Shown: positions 36,159-45,663 of the stretch, piece after piece
Position numbering within the stretch: the first letter of the stretch is position 1
Layout: every line of letters begins with the position of its first letter
Assembly: GCA_023459055.1 (NCBI GenBank)
Contig: JAEWVR010000012.1
Coordinates: forward strand, 23,897-87,896
Origin: Fibrobacterota bacterium
GTDB taxonomy: Bacteria > Fibrobacterota > Chitinivibrionia > Chitinivibrionales > Chitinispirillaceae
Direction of reading: 5' to 3'
DNA length: 64,000 nt
Made by a program: the position numbers and the translations under genes
Notes under the pieces: model-generated
The model's input: the letters and a program-made list of their open reading frames with translations, nothing else
Told to the model about the DNA's origin: nothing
Database searches by the model: none

Positions 36159-36238
36159 ATAGAGGGCTGCTTGGCCTGATGTCCAGAGGGTTCTCTGGTT
36201 TGTCGAAAGCAGGACTGGCATGTAAGTGCTGTGTCTAT
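36159..36238 (+). ncRNA. Candidate structured RNA element (unknown class)
   Basis: Nested complementary segments: ATAGA/TCTAT (36159-36163 with 36234-36238), CTGCTT/AAGCAG (36167-36172 with 36207-36212) and CCAGAG/CTCTGG (36183-36188 with 36193-36198). The segment is GC-richer than its surroundings. It lies about 185 bases upstream of the 65-residue membrane protein gene. It matches no riboswitch or housekeeping RNA I know; it may be chance. Confidence 0.3.
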
Positions 36239-36422
36239 GGTAGTGACAGATAATTATTAATTTTAAAAATAAACGAATAATTATAGCATCGGTCATTACA
36301 AAATATCAACATGTTTTTGCTAAATTTATAACGCGTACCTAAAATGTACCTGTTCAGGTCCTCCTTTTACTTGTATATTTTATACACGTTTTATTGCTGG
36401 TTCTTTAAAAGGAGTAGTCCCC

Positions 36423-36620
36423 ATGAAAGTTCCTAAAATCATCATGCTTGTATCTTCGCTGGTAACGGGCGCTGGTGCGATTGCTTTTCCTATTACACTT
36501 ACATTTAATGGTAGTGCAGAAGCATCTCAATTCGGGGGAATGATTACATCAATGGTATTGTTCCTTGCAGGTTTTGTTCTGACCGTCTCCATGGGCTGGG
36601 TAAAAAGAGTAAAACGTTAG
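36423..36620 (+). CDS. Small (65 aa) two-helix membrane protein, unknown
   Basis: A short protein with two hydrophobic segments (about 6-26, IIMLVSSLVTGAGAIAFPI, and about 40-58, ITSMVLFLAGFVLTVSMG) joined by a polar loop, ending in a basic tail (WVKRVKR). A good AAAGGAG ribosome-binding site precedes the ATG. It is convergent with the VanZ gene, 12 bases apart. No family recognised. Confidence 0.65.
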   Translation: MKVPKIIMLVSSLVTGAGAIAFPITLTFNGSAEASQFGGMITSMVLFLAGFVLTVSMGWVKRVKR

Positions 36621-36632
36621 TTACAGATTAAA

Positions 36633-37613
36633 CTAACGGTTCAGGCGAATCGAATCGAGCAGGATTGATTTGCCTGAATTGTTTTTGTGTCCGAATAGTA
36701 GTATCGTTTCAACCTTATTCAAATTCATCGTACGTGTTTTCAGGCTTTTTGCTATATCGTTAATGGCAAAAGTGTAATGGTTTTTTCCTGGATTGACCTG
36801 AATTCTGGCGTTAAACCGGTCTGTGTATTCGTTATTGTGATTACTGTCGTTTATACGAATAAACAGGGAGTATGATGAATCTGAAAGTGAATAAAGAGCA
36901 AATGAAAATGTATCTGCTTTGGACCAGTTGGAATATACATCCGAAAATGAGACACCGGGATATTCACCATCATGAAGATCGACCCTGAGTGAATGGCTAC
37001 TTTTGTTGTCTTCCCAGAATGTATCGTTGCTTACAATTGAGACTGTCGAATGCTTAGCGTCTATGAATGTTTGCTCCCATTGTTTTTCAAATCCAAATAG
37101 CGTTGGGTATTGATGATTTCTATAATAAACAGCAAATGATACTTTTGTAAACGTTACCGAAGTATAAGATAATACCAGAATCCCGGTAAACAGCATTACC
37201 AGGCGTAGCAGTTTGTTTCTTATAAAAGAATATCTGGTAATGGATATAAACAGAAGTGTACCGGCAACAGAACCGAGGGTGTCATTTAGCAGGTCGTCTA
37301 GTGATGCGTCACGGTCAAAAAAACGCTGTATAATTTCAGATGCCAAACCGATAGCTGAACAGAGTATTGTTGTTGATACTAATAGAATTGTTTTATGTTT
37401 TCGTGGCGATTGTTGAAACGATGGATACAGGATATAAAGGAGAAACGCTGCGACACATGCAAATCCGTAGGGGTGAAGCAGATTTTCAAATGCACTGTTG
37501 AGAATATATGATTGAAAAAAATTAACCGGGAAAAGATGAAGAATGATTATGATTAAAAAGACACATCCTAACAACGGAGATGTCTTATTAAGTTGTAATA
37601 AAATTTGATTCAT
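36633..37613 (-). CDS. VanZ-family membrane protein with C-terminal beta-sandwich-like domain
   Basis: About 326 residues from the ATG at 37613. A GTG at 37658 is possible, but it has no ribosome-binding site. The first half is a four-to-five-helix VanZ-like domain with the motif IIQRFFDRDASLDDLLNDT and GSVAGTLLF. The second half (about 180-326) is a strand-rich extracytoplasmic region (HSLRVDLHDGEYPGVSF, then KVETILLFGHKN) resembling a carbohydrate-binding sandwich. VanZ domains occur near exopolysaccharide/exosortase genes, which fits the adjoining sugar transferase. Confidence 0.75.
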   Translation of the reverse strand: MNQILLQLNKTSPLLGCVFLIIIILHLFPVNFFQSYILNSAFENLLHPYGFACVAAFLLYILYPSFQQSPRKHKTILLVSTTILCSAIGLASEIIQRFFDRDASLDDLLNDTLGSVAGTLLFISITRYSFIRNKLLRLVMLFTGILVLSYTSVTFTKVSFAVYYRNHQYPTLFGFEKQWEQTFIDAKHSTVSIVSNDTFWEDNKSSHSLRVDLHDGEYPGVSFSDVYSNWSKADTFSFALYSLSDSSYSLFIRINDSNHNNEYTDRFNARIQVNPGKNHYTFAINDIAKSLKTRTMNLNKVETILLFGHKNNSGKSILLDSIRLNR

Positions 37614-37792
37614 ATTCCTGAATCCTAAATTCCGCGGTTGAGCGTGAGTGATATGCACAAGATATTATAACAGGTTGTTTTACAAAAAGCGCAGGCATAC
37701 TCGGTGCAGTATGGTGAGCATTTTTGTAAAGCAAGATGGGATAATAGCTTGCGCATAGTACCACGATCCAACTGCGGATTTTAGGATAGTCA

Positions 37793-39238
37793 TTAATTTG
37801 CGCCTTTTCCTGTAAACACAACCAGGATAGTCCGGATAAGTATTTTAATGTCAAGCAATATTGACATGTTTTCAAAATAATATAAATCATACAATACTTT
37901 CTGCTTTACATCTTCGATTGATTCATCGTACTTATGCTTAACCTGTGCCCATCCGGTAATACCAGGTTTCATTTTAATCCTTCGTACGTACCATGGGATT
38001 TCGACCTTTAATTTCTCAACAAATACAGGTCTTTCTGGACGGGGACCGACAAGACTCATCTCGCCGCGAAGCACATTATAAAACTGCGGTATTTCGTCAA
38101 GACGGGTTTTGCGTACGAATCGCCCAAATGGGGTAATGCGGGGATCGTTTTTTGTAGCCCACTGGGGACCACTTCGTTTCTCGGCATCAACGTACATTGA
38201 ACGGAATTTGTACATTGTGTAATTTTTCCCATTTTGTCCAACACGTACCTGACTGTAAACTGCCGGGCCTGGTGATGTTAAACGTATGAGGAGTGCTGTT
38301 AGCAGCCATACCGGAGCGCCAAACGTAAGAAGGCAGATAGAAACAATAATATCCATCAGCCGCTTGATCTGAGCTTCCCAGGCAGGCATATGATCCTGTA
38401 AGAGTACCATGAGCGGTACACCAAAAATCTGATGCGTCTTAAGGTGGCCTGTAATGACATCCATTAATGATGGTACCATGTAGATTACCAGGCGCAGATC
38501 ACCGCAATGCTCAAGAATTTTAAGAATGTCATCAGCAGAGGTACTTACATGAGCAATGATTAATCCGTGGATTTTTTCTTTTTTGACAATATCCGGAATA
38601 TCGCTATAGGTCCCAAGTACCCTGGTTCCCTGAAAGTCAGTGTTTTTAATACTTTCATTGTTGTCAATGTATCCCGAAATTTTATAACCCTGATGCGGAT
38701 ATTTCGAGAGTTCGTTAATCAGCGACGCACCGGAATCGTTTGCGCCAATGATCAGAACCCGGTTTTCAGCAATTCCTTTTGCAAAAAGAAATGCCAGAAT
38801 TGTGTGTATTGTAAAGCGGTTGGTTGTTGCAAAAAACAACATACATCCGCCATATGTTAACAAAAGGGGAAATTTCGTAGGCGTAAAAAGAATCCGGGCA
38901 TTGCCTGTCTGCGCAAACTCAACAATCTGCGGTGCGGACGTAATGATAAGAAGAAAAAACATGCCGATTATAACGGTTCGCGCAACAACGAAAAATTCAT
39001 CAATCCGTGATTCCTTATACCAGTCACGATACAGTCCTGTCAGAAAAAACAGAAGAATCCAGGCAATAGTCATGACGATTGCCGGAGTTATATACGATGA
39101 ATACTGGATAGCCTGATCATAGCTTGCTGGAAATATGTTGGACTTGTAACGCAGCCATACAGTAGTAAAAAGTGCCACATTTACCGCGATAATATCAAAA
39201 ACAAATGTTGATGTTTTTTCGACAAGTCGTAGAGCCAT
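37793..39238 (-). CDS. Exopolysaccharide polyprenyl glycosylphosphotransferase
   Basis: A 481-residue initiating transferase of the WbaP/CpsE type. It places the first sugar-1-phosphate on undecaprenyl phosphate at the inner membrane. Four N-terminal helices come first, then a CoA-binding-like domain (RVLIIGANDSGASLINEL), a fifth helix, and the catalytic bacterial sugar transferase domain (about 285-481). That domain has KRLMDIIVS, YKFRSMYVDAE, LDEIPQFYNVLRGEMS, VGPRPERPVF and GITGWAQVK. It is 3 bases from the phosphoglycerate-mutase-like gene (minus strand). Confidence 0.92.
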   Translation of the reverse strand: MALRLVEKTSTFVFDIIAVNVALFTTVWLRYKSNIFPASYDQAIQYSSYITPAIVMTIAWILLFFLTGLYRDWYKESRIDEFFVVARTVIIGMFFLLIITSAPQIVEFAQTGNARILFTPTKFPLLLTYGGCMLFFATTNRFTIHTILAFLFAKGIAENRVLIIGANDSGASLINELSKYPHQGYKISGYIDNNESIKNTDFQGTRVLGTYSDIPDIVKKEKIHGLIIAHVSTSADDILKILEHCGDLRLVIYMVPSLMDVITGHLKTHQIFGVPLMVLLQDHMPAWEAQIKRLMDIIVSICLLTFGAPVWLLTALLIRLTSPGPAVYSQVRVGQNGKNYTMYKFRSMYVDAEKRSGPQWATKNDPRITPFGRFVRKTRLDEIPQFYNVLRGEMSLVGPRPERPVFVEKLKVEIPWYVRRIKMKPGITGWAQVKHKYDESIEDVKQKVLYDLYYFENMSILLDIKILIRTILVVFTGKGAN

Positions 39239-39241
39239 ATA

Positions 39242-40420
39242 CTAAAAACCCCGAATAAAATGTTCGAATAATTCCGGTCCGGTATAGATCGGTTTCCCCT
39301 GTGCCGATGATTCGCAGTATGTAAATGAACTGTCGGCAGTGATTGATGAACCTGATGCAAGAAATGGAACCGGTTCCGATGAATGTGTTTTTAATGAGAC
39401 GGGTGTAGCATGATCTGGTGCAATAAGTATCGTAAGTTCCGGATGCTCTTTCTGGTAAAGCATTATTTCTTTGACAACATGATGATCGAATTCTTCAATT
39501 GCCTGAATCTTCTTTTGTAAGTCACCCTGATGTGATGTCTCATCGGGAGCTTCAACGTGTAAATAAACGAACTCCTCATTTTTAAGTGCATCAATTGCAG
39601 CCTGCACTTTTCCGGCATAATTTGTCCCAAGATACCCGGTGGCACCATCAACTAAGCGGACTTTAAGTCCTGCTAATACACCCAGACCTCTCACAAGATC
39701 AACAGCCGAAATAACAGAACCGTCAAGTCCGAAACGGTCTTTTAGATGAGGTAACTGCAGCGCCCTGCCTTGCCCCCACAGCCAGATATCTGTTGCATCT
39801 GTCAGACAGTCCGGATGCGCTGTGTGAAAATCATGTATGACTGTCCTTGCTTTTTTTAAAAGAAAAAGAACTTTTTCTGCACCATTACCGCGAGGCAGAT
39901 GAGGTGTGGTTGGTGTATCGGTAATATCGTGAGGAGGCGTACACATAAGTCCATCAGGAAAGTTTCTGATAACAACAATATGACGGTAGCTCGTTCCCGG
40001 ATAAAACCGTATTGAATCATCGTTAAGTGCCGCTCCAAGCGCTTTGATTATTTGTGATGCTTTACTCGTTTCAATATGTCCAGCAGAATAATCAATCATA
40101 GTTTCATTGACAATCTTTACAAGATTGCACCTGAATGCAGTATCGTCAGCCGTGAGCGGTAAACCAAGACTAGCTGCTTCAATAGGCGCCCGGCCGCTGT
40201 AAAAGACCTGAGGGTCATATCCCATTAGTGAAAGGTTGGCGACATCGCTGCCGGGGGGATACCCTTCTGGTACCGTTGCAACAAGACGGACTATTCCCTT
40301 TTTCGCAAGTGAATCCATTGCTGGCGTTTGCGCATATTCAAGTGGAGTCCTGTTGCCAAGTGAAGCTATCGGCCTGTCTGCCATTCCATCGCCGACAAGA
40401 ATGATGTATTTGTTTTTCAT
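39242..40420 (-). CDS. ApgM-type phosphoglycerate mutase homologue, candidate homoserine kinase
   Basis: A 392-residue member of the archaeal-type cofactor-independent phosphoglycerate mutase (alkaline phosphatase) superfamily. Metal-site motifs are ILVGDGMAD, the serine loop GSDVANLSLMGYDP and IAPDHATPVSLKTHSSEP. Proteins of this branch that sit next to threonine genes have been proposed to be an alternative homoserine kinase (TIGR02535). Here it follows thrC and hom on the same strand and no GHMK-type thrB is present, which supports that reading. A glycolytic mutase role cannot be excluded. Confidence 0.85.
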   Translation of the reverse strand: MKNKYIILVGDGMADRPIASLGNRTPLEYAQTPAMDSLAKKGIVRLVATVPEGYPPGSDVANLSLMGYDPQVFYSGRAPIEAASLGLPLTADDTAFRCNLVKIVNETMIDYSAGHIETSKASQIIKALGAALNDDSIRFYPGTSYRHIVVIRNFPDGLMCTPPHDITDTPTTPHLPRGNGAEKVLFLLKKARTVIHDFHTAHPDCLTDATDIWLWGQGRALQLPHLKDRFGLDGSVISAVDLVRGLGVLAGLKVRLVDGATGYLGTNYAGKVQAAIDALKNEEFVYLHVEAPDETSHQGDLQKKIQAIEEFDHHVVKEIMLYQKEHPELTILIAPDHATPVSLKTHSSEPVPFLASGSSITADSSFTYCESSAQGKPIYTGPELFEHFIRGF

Positions 40421-40490
40421 AGTGTAAGTTACTCTTGTTTTGTCAGCATGATGCTTAATTAAACGAGGTTATCCGGTAGTGATACCGGAA

Positions 40491-41972
40491 CTACCTGCGA
40501 ATTGATCCTGCAATGATGCTCTTGACACATTCTTTCATTTCGTTAATATCAATTACTTTGTTATGGTGTACCTGACGACTCCGTAATCCGTCAACCGCTC
40601 TGTGAATCTTTTTACCGCTTAATTTCGAAATTGCTTCAATTGCTGCAAATTCATCGGTATTTACTGTTTTGCTGATTCCATTAAGTACATCAGAGCTGAA
40701 TTTATAAGGACTTGCAGTTGATGCAATCACGACCGGGGTCGAGTCTGTCCTTAGTCTGTCTGCTACCGATACTCCAACAGCAGTATGTGTATCAATTACA
40801 GTTGAATTATTCTTGTACGTATTGTTGATTGTATTCAGTACTTCTGCTTCATCAACCCAGCCGGCACTGATAATCGTATCCATCATCTTCTTAACAGAAT
40901 TGGAAACAGTAAATGATCCGGTGCTCCCAAGGTCGCGATACCATTCATTCACCGCTTTTGCATCATGACCACTGATCTCAAAAAGAAACCGTTCAAGATT
41001 AGATGAAATAAGAATGTCCATTGATGGTGATATGGTTTTATGAAAGTCGCGTCTGCGATTATAAGTACCCGTTGAAAAAAAGTCGGTGAGGACGTTGTTT
41101 TTATTTGATGCGCAGATAAGTTTACGAATGGGAAGACCCATTTCTTTTGCGTAGTATCCTGCAAGAATGTTGCCGAAGTTACCGGTCGGAACACAAAAAT
41201 CGATTGATTCACCATTTTTTATGTTTCCTGATTTTACAAGCGTGCTGTACGCATAAAAATAATAAACAATCTGCGGGCACAAACGGCCCCAGTTAATCGA
41301 ATTTGCTGATGAAAACTCGATATCCTTTTTGTTAATAAGTTCACGCAGCCCGAGATCACTGAAAATCTCTTTTACACCAGTCTGGCAATCATCAAAATTG
41401 CCGCGAACCGACACTACATGTGTATTGTAACCATCCGTAGTATCCATCTGAAGCCGCTGGATTTCGCTGACACCACCATTGGGATAAAAGACAATAACAG
41501 AGATGCCATCAATATTCTTAAATCCTTCAAGAGCTGCTTTTCCGGTATCCCCGGATGTTGCGACAAGAATGACAGTATGTAAAGAATTACCGGACTTCTT
41601 TTTTGCATAGGTCAGAAAATATGGCATAATCTGCAACGCCATATCTTTAAAAGCCGCTGTCGGCCCATGATATAATTCCATCAGGAAGCGATTCCTGCCT
41701 ATTCCTGTTATATCAATTATCTGGTCGCTGTCAAAGGTGCTGCTATTGTATGCATGTGCAATACAATCTTTTATCTCACTATCGGTATAATCTGTGAGAA
41801 AGGATCGAAGAACGGTATAGGCGATCTCCTGATAAGAACCATTGATACCGTTAATATCAATTTCTGGAATAGATTCCGGAACAAATAGTCCACCCTGGGG
41901 AACCATCCCGGTATTGATCGCTTGTGCAGACTGGACCGGATTACAATTTCCGCGAGTACTTATGTAATGCAT
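40491..41972 (-). CDS. thrC: Threonine synthase
   Basis: PLP enzyme converting O-phosphohomoserine to threonine (493 residues, the long type 2-like bacterial form). It has the N-terminal YISTRGNCNPV, the Schiff-base lysine in HGPTAAFKDMALQ, the phosphate loop ATSGDTGKAAL and the C-terminal CVPTGNFGNILAGYYAKEMG segment. It lies 74 bases after hom and 70 before the ApgM-like gene, forming the threonine operon. Confidence 0.95.
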   Translation of the reverse strand: MHYISTRGNCNPVQSAQAINTGMVPQGGLFVPESIPEIDINGINGSYQEIAYTVLRSFLTDYTDSEIKDCIAHAYNSSTFDSDQIIDITGIGRNRFLMELYHGPTAAFKDMALQIMPYFLTYAKKKSGNSLHTVILVATSGDTGKAALEGFKNIDGISVIVFYPNGGVSEIQRLQMDTTDGYNTHVVSVRGNFDDCQTGVKEIFSDLGLRELINKKDIEFSSANSINWGRLCPQIVYYFYAYSTLVKSGNIKNGESIDFCVPTGNFGNILAGYYAKEMGLPIRKLICASNKNNVLTDFFSTGTYNRRRDFHKTISPSMDILISSNLERFLFEISGHDAKAVNEWYRDLGSTGSFTVSNSVKKMMDTIISAGWVDEAEVLNTINNTYKNNSTVIDTHTAVGVSVADRLRTDSTPVVIASTASPYKFSSDVLNGISKTVNTDEFAAIEAISKLSGKKIHRAVDGLRSRQVHHNKVIDINEMKECVKSIIAGSIRR

Positions 41973-42046
41973 TATATATCCCGATTAAAATTACTTATTT
42001 AACATTGACTATTTAAAAAATAAATGTTCACGTAATGGCGCATATG

Positions 42047-43348
42047 CTAATCAACGATTCTGATTATTTGAGTTTTGTCTCTTGTATAATCAGCGTTTTC
42101 AATGTCAGCAATCGCATCCCGTATTCCCTGCTCTGATGCCGTGTGAGTGATAATGACAACGGGAACGTTATCCTTTGAGTAACCTTCCTTTTGCATAACT
42201 GACGCAATAGAAATACCATGTTCACCAAGGTAGGATGCTATTGATGCCAGTACTTTTGGTTTGTCGGTAACAGTAAAGCGCAGATAATATCGTGATGAAA
42301 TCGATTCGAATGGTTTTACATGCACCTCTTTATTTGTCGAGTAATAATTCATCGGAATACGAATATTATTGCCGCTTGCAATATTCCGTGCAACATCAAT
42401 GATATCACTTACCACCGCTGATGCCGTCGGCATTTCTCCGGCTCCTCTTCCGTAAAGAAGTATGCGGCCTACTGCATCACCTTCCAGTAATACAGCATTA
42501 AATACGTCGTTTACAGATGCAATGATGTGATCCGTATGAAGCATTGCAGGATGAACCCGAACATCAACTTCTTTTTCGTCAATGTTCCTGTTAATAATAC
42601 CAAGCAGTTTAATTGTATACCCGAGTTCCTTTGCAAATGCGATGTCATCTTTGCTTATTGATGTAATACCTTCTTTGCTGATCTTTTCGTATGGGACATA
42701 CCCATTACTTATTAGTGATGCAAGAATGGCAATCTTATGCCCGGTGTCTCCACCCCCGATGTCAAGCGTCGGATCTGCTTCTGCATAACCTTTTTCCTGA
42801 GCCTGTTTTAGAACCGTCTCAAACGGAAGCCCGTCATGAGACATTTTTGTAAGGATGTAGTTGCAGGTCCCATTGATAATAGTCTTGATAGAAAGAACGT
42901 TATTACCGACAAGCCCCTCCCGGATTGCTTTAATAATAGGCATGCCACCACCTACTGATGCCTCAAAATAGAAAGAGACACCATTCTGCCCGGCACATTC
43001 GAAAATCTCCGGACCATATTCTGCAATAAGTGCCTTATTGGCAGTAATCACATGCTTTTTTGCCTTGAGCGCAGCTAAAACAACTTTTTTTGCAAATGTC
43101 GTACCACCGATTAACTCAATAACAATGTCAATTGATGGATCATCAATAATATCCTGGGCATCCGATGTGCATAGTGCATCACCAACCGGAAGGTCGTTAA
43201 AACGTGAAGTCACCTTGTCTGCAACCCGGGCAAGTTTTAGTGGAAGACCCATATCTTCACGAATTGCTTTTAATCTGTTATTAAGTACTTTAATAACGCC
43301 ACCACCAACAGTTCCTGCGCCAATTAAGCCAATAGATATCTCTTTCAT
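42047..43348 (-). CDS. hom: Homoserine dehydrogenase with ACT domain
   Basis: Reduces aspartate semialdehyde to homoserine (433 residues). It has the nucleotide-binding GLIGAGTVGGGVI, the catalytic region VITANKALIAEYG, EASVGGGMPIIKAI and GTCNYILTKM. A C-terminal ACT domain (about 352-433; LRFTVTDKPKVLASIASYLG) probably confers feedback inhibition by threonine. It is monofunctional, with no fused aspartokinase, and is first gene of the threonine operon. Confidence 0.95.
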   Translation of the reverse strand: MKEISIGLIGAGTVGGGVIKVLNNRLKAIREDMGLPLKLARVADKVTSRFNDLPVGDALCTSDAQDIIDDPSIDIVIELIGGTTFAKKVVLAALKAKKHVITANKALIAEYGPEIFECAGQNGVSFYFEASVGGGMPIIKAIREGLVGNNVLSIKTIINGTCNYILTKMSHDGLPFETVLKQAQEKGYAEADPTLDIGGGDTGHKIAILASLISNGYVPYEKISKEGITSISKDDIAFAKELGYTIKLLGIINRNIDEKEVDVRVHPAMLHTDHIIASVNDVFNAVLLEGDAVGRILLYGRGAGEMPTASAVVSDIIDVARNIASGNNIRIPMNYYSTNKEVHVKPFESISSRYYLRFTVTDKPKVLASIASYLGEHGISIASVMQKEGYSKDNVPVVIITHTASEQGIRDAIADIENADYTRDKTQIIRIVD

Positions 43349-43577
43349 CTATGGTCCCTTTCAACTATTACATAAGTATATATACAATTTCAACACCACA
43401 AAATAAATCTTGTATTACTTATTGCGTTGCAAAAAAGTTATTTCAGGTTACAGTTAGGCGTAGATATATACGCTTTTTATCGCCGGCAAAAAAACATTGG
43501 TACAGAATCTGCTCTGAGCCGTGGTGACGCGCCTAAGCTTGCAGTAATGAGGTATGGGAGGGAGGCGCGAGATCAGA

Positions 43578-43844
43578 TTACTCTTCGTTGAATTTTTTCT
43601 CAAAAAGTAACGCAATTGCTGCAACTGCATCCTTTTCATCCGGACCGCTTGCCTTTATCTGAACTTTACTGCCCATCTCTGCCGCAAGCATCATCACACT
43701 CATGATACTTTTTGCATCAGCACTTGCACCATCTTTTATAAGCGTGATTCCTGAATTGAATTTCATCGCTGTCTGGACAATCAGCGATGATGGCCGTGCA
43801 TGAATCCCGAGTTTATTGATAACCGTTATTGTCTGCTCAAACAT
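43578..43844 (-). CDS. ptsH: HPr phosphocarrier protein
   Basis: An 88-residue PTS phosphocarrier. It has the phospho-histidine loop GIHARPSS and the regulatory-serine region KSIMSVMML, so both EI-dependent and HPr-kinase-dependent phosphorylation are possible. It lies 24 bases after the MCE gene on the same strand. No EI or EIIB/C is in the window. A partner may be an EIIA-like regulator rather than a sugar transporter, as in rpoN-linked nitrogen PTS clusters. Confidence 0.93.
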   Translation of the reverse strand: MFEQTITVINKLGIHARPSSLIVQTAMKFNSGITLIKDGASADAKSIMSVMMLAAEMGSKVQIKASGPDEKDAVAAIALLFEKKFNEE

Positions 43845-43868
43845 GTTTATCTATTCCTGAATTTTTCA

Positions 43869-44804
43869 CTATTTTTTCTTCCCGAACCCAAGCTTCACAC
43901 GCAGTTTTAATGCATCATGCTTAATTTCATTTATTAATGTATCAAGATCACCAATGGTTGATTTCAAGTCGTGATAGAACTGCTCGTCTTTCATCAGAAG
44001 TCCTATGGATCCTTTTCCGCTGTCAACCTGATCAACCACATTTTGAACAGTTACTGCAAGTGTATCAATTCTGTTGACTACTGCAATACCATAACTTGTA
44101 AGTGACGCACCATTCTGTACTATGGTATCAATATATGGCCCGTTACGGTTTAATAGTGATCTCAAGTCTGCAGTGACTGCTGCAATGTCTCTCATACTGC
44201 TATTGATTAGCGGCTCGTTCTTCTGAAGCAGCTTTCCGGCTACCTCACTTATCGAATCAAGTCGTATCACGAGTTTATGAAAAACTACGTTAAAGGAGCT
44301 GTCACCAACCGTTGATGTAACTACGGTATTGACATTTTTAACGAGTGTTTTTACTTCCGTAAGAACATCACCAAGCATTCCCATTGCCTCGGCAATACCT
44401 GTATCAAAATATCCCGGAATGAATGTTGTGTCACTTTTCGATGATGGTTTCCAGGCTTTTCCACCCGATGACATCTGAATTCCAATACCTCGTTCACCCA
44501 TCAGACCAATATTCTGAACGATAATCCTGCATGAATCGGTCAAATGCAAGGACTTATCAACGCTGATTTCAACTGCAACGGTGTTTCCCCTGAGCCTGAT
44601 ATTTGCCACGCTGCCAGTCGGTACACCATTTGCCATAACCGGATCACCAACCTGTAATGTTCCGACATTGGGAAAGAGTGTTGTATACGAGACTAACTTT
44701 CTGGTGATTGAAACCTCTTTTAACCACAGAACTCCTGCGATTAAAATGAACAAAGCCACTATGATAGATCCTCCTACGATGAGATCCATATTCGTCTTTT
44801 TCAA
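43869..44804 (-). CDS. Second MCE (MlaD-like) lipid-binding protein
   Basis: About 311 residues from the TTG at 44804, which has AAAGGAC 7 bases upstream; the open frame to 44867 is not needed. An N-terminal anchor helix (MDLIVGGSIIVALFILIAG) is followed by an MCE domain (YTTLFPNVGTLQVGD, VMANGVPTGSVANIRLRG) and a long helical tail. It is an orphan with no permease or ATPase beside it. It could share the MlaEF of 28.8-30.7 kb. It lies between hpf and ptsH. Confidence 0.87.
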   Translation of the reverse strand: MKKTNMDLIVGGSIIVALFILIAGVLWLKEVSITRKLVSYTTLFPNVGTLQVGDPVMANGVPTGSVANIRLRGNTVAVEISVDKSLHLTDSCRIIVQNIGLMGERGIGIQMSSGGKAWKPSSKSDTTFIPGYFDTGIAEAMGMLGDVLTEVKTLVKNVNTVVTSTVGDSSFNVVFHKLVIRLDSISEVAGKLLQKNEPLINSSMRDIAAVTADLRSLLNRNGPYIDTIVQNGASLTSYGIAVVNRIDTLAVTVQNVVDQVDSGKGSIGLLMKDEQFYHDLKSTIGDLDTLINEIKHDALKLRVKLGFGKKK

Positions 44805-45044
44805 GTGCTTTGTCCTTTCAAGAACCTGTAAAAATGTTAAGCGTTTCAGGAAAATACCACACAACATAAAACATTAAACGCAAAACCCATTTTTTTAAAA
44901 CAGCAACACGACGTTACCAGCATGCGTAAATACCCTCATGCTGGTCAGAAGTAACCTCTTCGCGCTCACTGAAAAGGGAACTTATTCTATAGTTTATCGT
45001 TACCAAAACAAAAACTAAATGTTTTTTTATTAATAGTAGTGATA

Positions 45045-45080
45045 AACAACACTTTCACATCACACTATGAAAGTGTTGTT
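45045..45080 (-). terminator. Hairpin terminator after hpf
   Basis: Perfect 13-bp arms (45045-45057 with 45068-45080; AACAACACTTTCA) seven bases after the hpf stop, followed on the minus strand by AT-rich sequence with a run of seven A/T. It would separate hpf from the MCE-ptsH pair. Confidence 0.7.
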
Positions 45081-45086
45081 ATATGA

Positions 45087-45383
45087 TTATGCTTTATGAT
45101 TTTTAATCTTCTCATTAAGCTTTTTCAACTGACGTTCAACTTTTTCAATAGCATCATCAATTGCCTTGCCAATGTTTTCAGCCTTTGCATTTCCAACAAT
45201 CTGATGTCCCTGTGTACTCATTGTAATTTCTACAGTTTTGTCAACGTGTTCACTGTCAAGAATAACATGACAGGATGTGATTTTCTCATAGTACTTTTCC
45301 AGCTTCTGCAGTTCGGCGGTTATTGTTTCCTGCAGCGTTTGTGATGCTTTATTGCCGTGACGTGACGTAATTTGAATTTCCAT
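45087..45383 (-). CDS. hpf: Ribosome hibernation-promoting factor (short form)
   Basis: A 98-residue ribosome-associated inhibitor of the HPF/YfiA family, which dimerises or silences 70S ribosomes in slow growth. It has the beta-alpha-beta opening MEIQITSRHG, the helix QTLQETITAELQKLEKYYEKI and a lysine-rich C terminus. The start is the ATG at 45383, 8 bases after AGGAGG; a GTG two codons earlier is too close. Its position downstream of rpoN (with lipA between) echoes the widespread rpoN-hpf-pts cluster. Confidence 0.92.
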   Translation of the reverse strand: MEIQITSRHGNKASQTLQETITAELQKLEKYYEKITSCHVILDSEHVDKTVEITMSTQGHQIVGNAKAENIGKAIDDAIEKVERQLKKLNEKIKNHKA

Positions 45384-45663
45384 AGTCACCGCCTCCTTTT
45401 CCTTTGGTTTAACGTGTTATACAGAGCATCTTTCAGCTGATTGCTTACGGACACTCAAAAATAGCATTCTTCTATTTTACATTACTTATGCTCAGTTTGG
45501 TACTACTTTTAATATAGTTACTGTAAAGGCATCGCTACAATTATGCCGGTTCAATCCCTTGATCCTTTTAATTATACCATAAAGTCCGGTTACCAGCATA
45601 CCTGATCGAAACATATTCAAAGAGCTTCGCGTTTGTCTTTGTAAAAGGCAGTTTCTGCAACGG

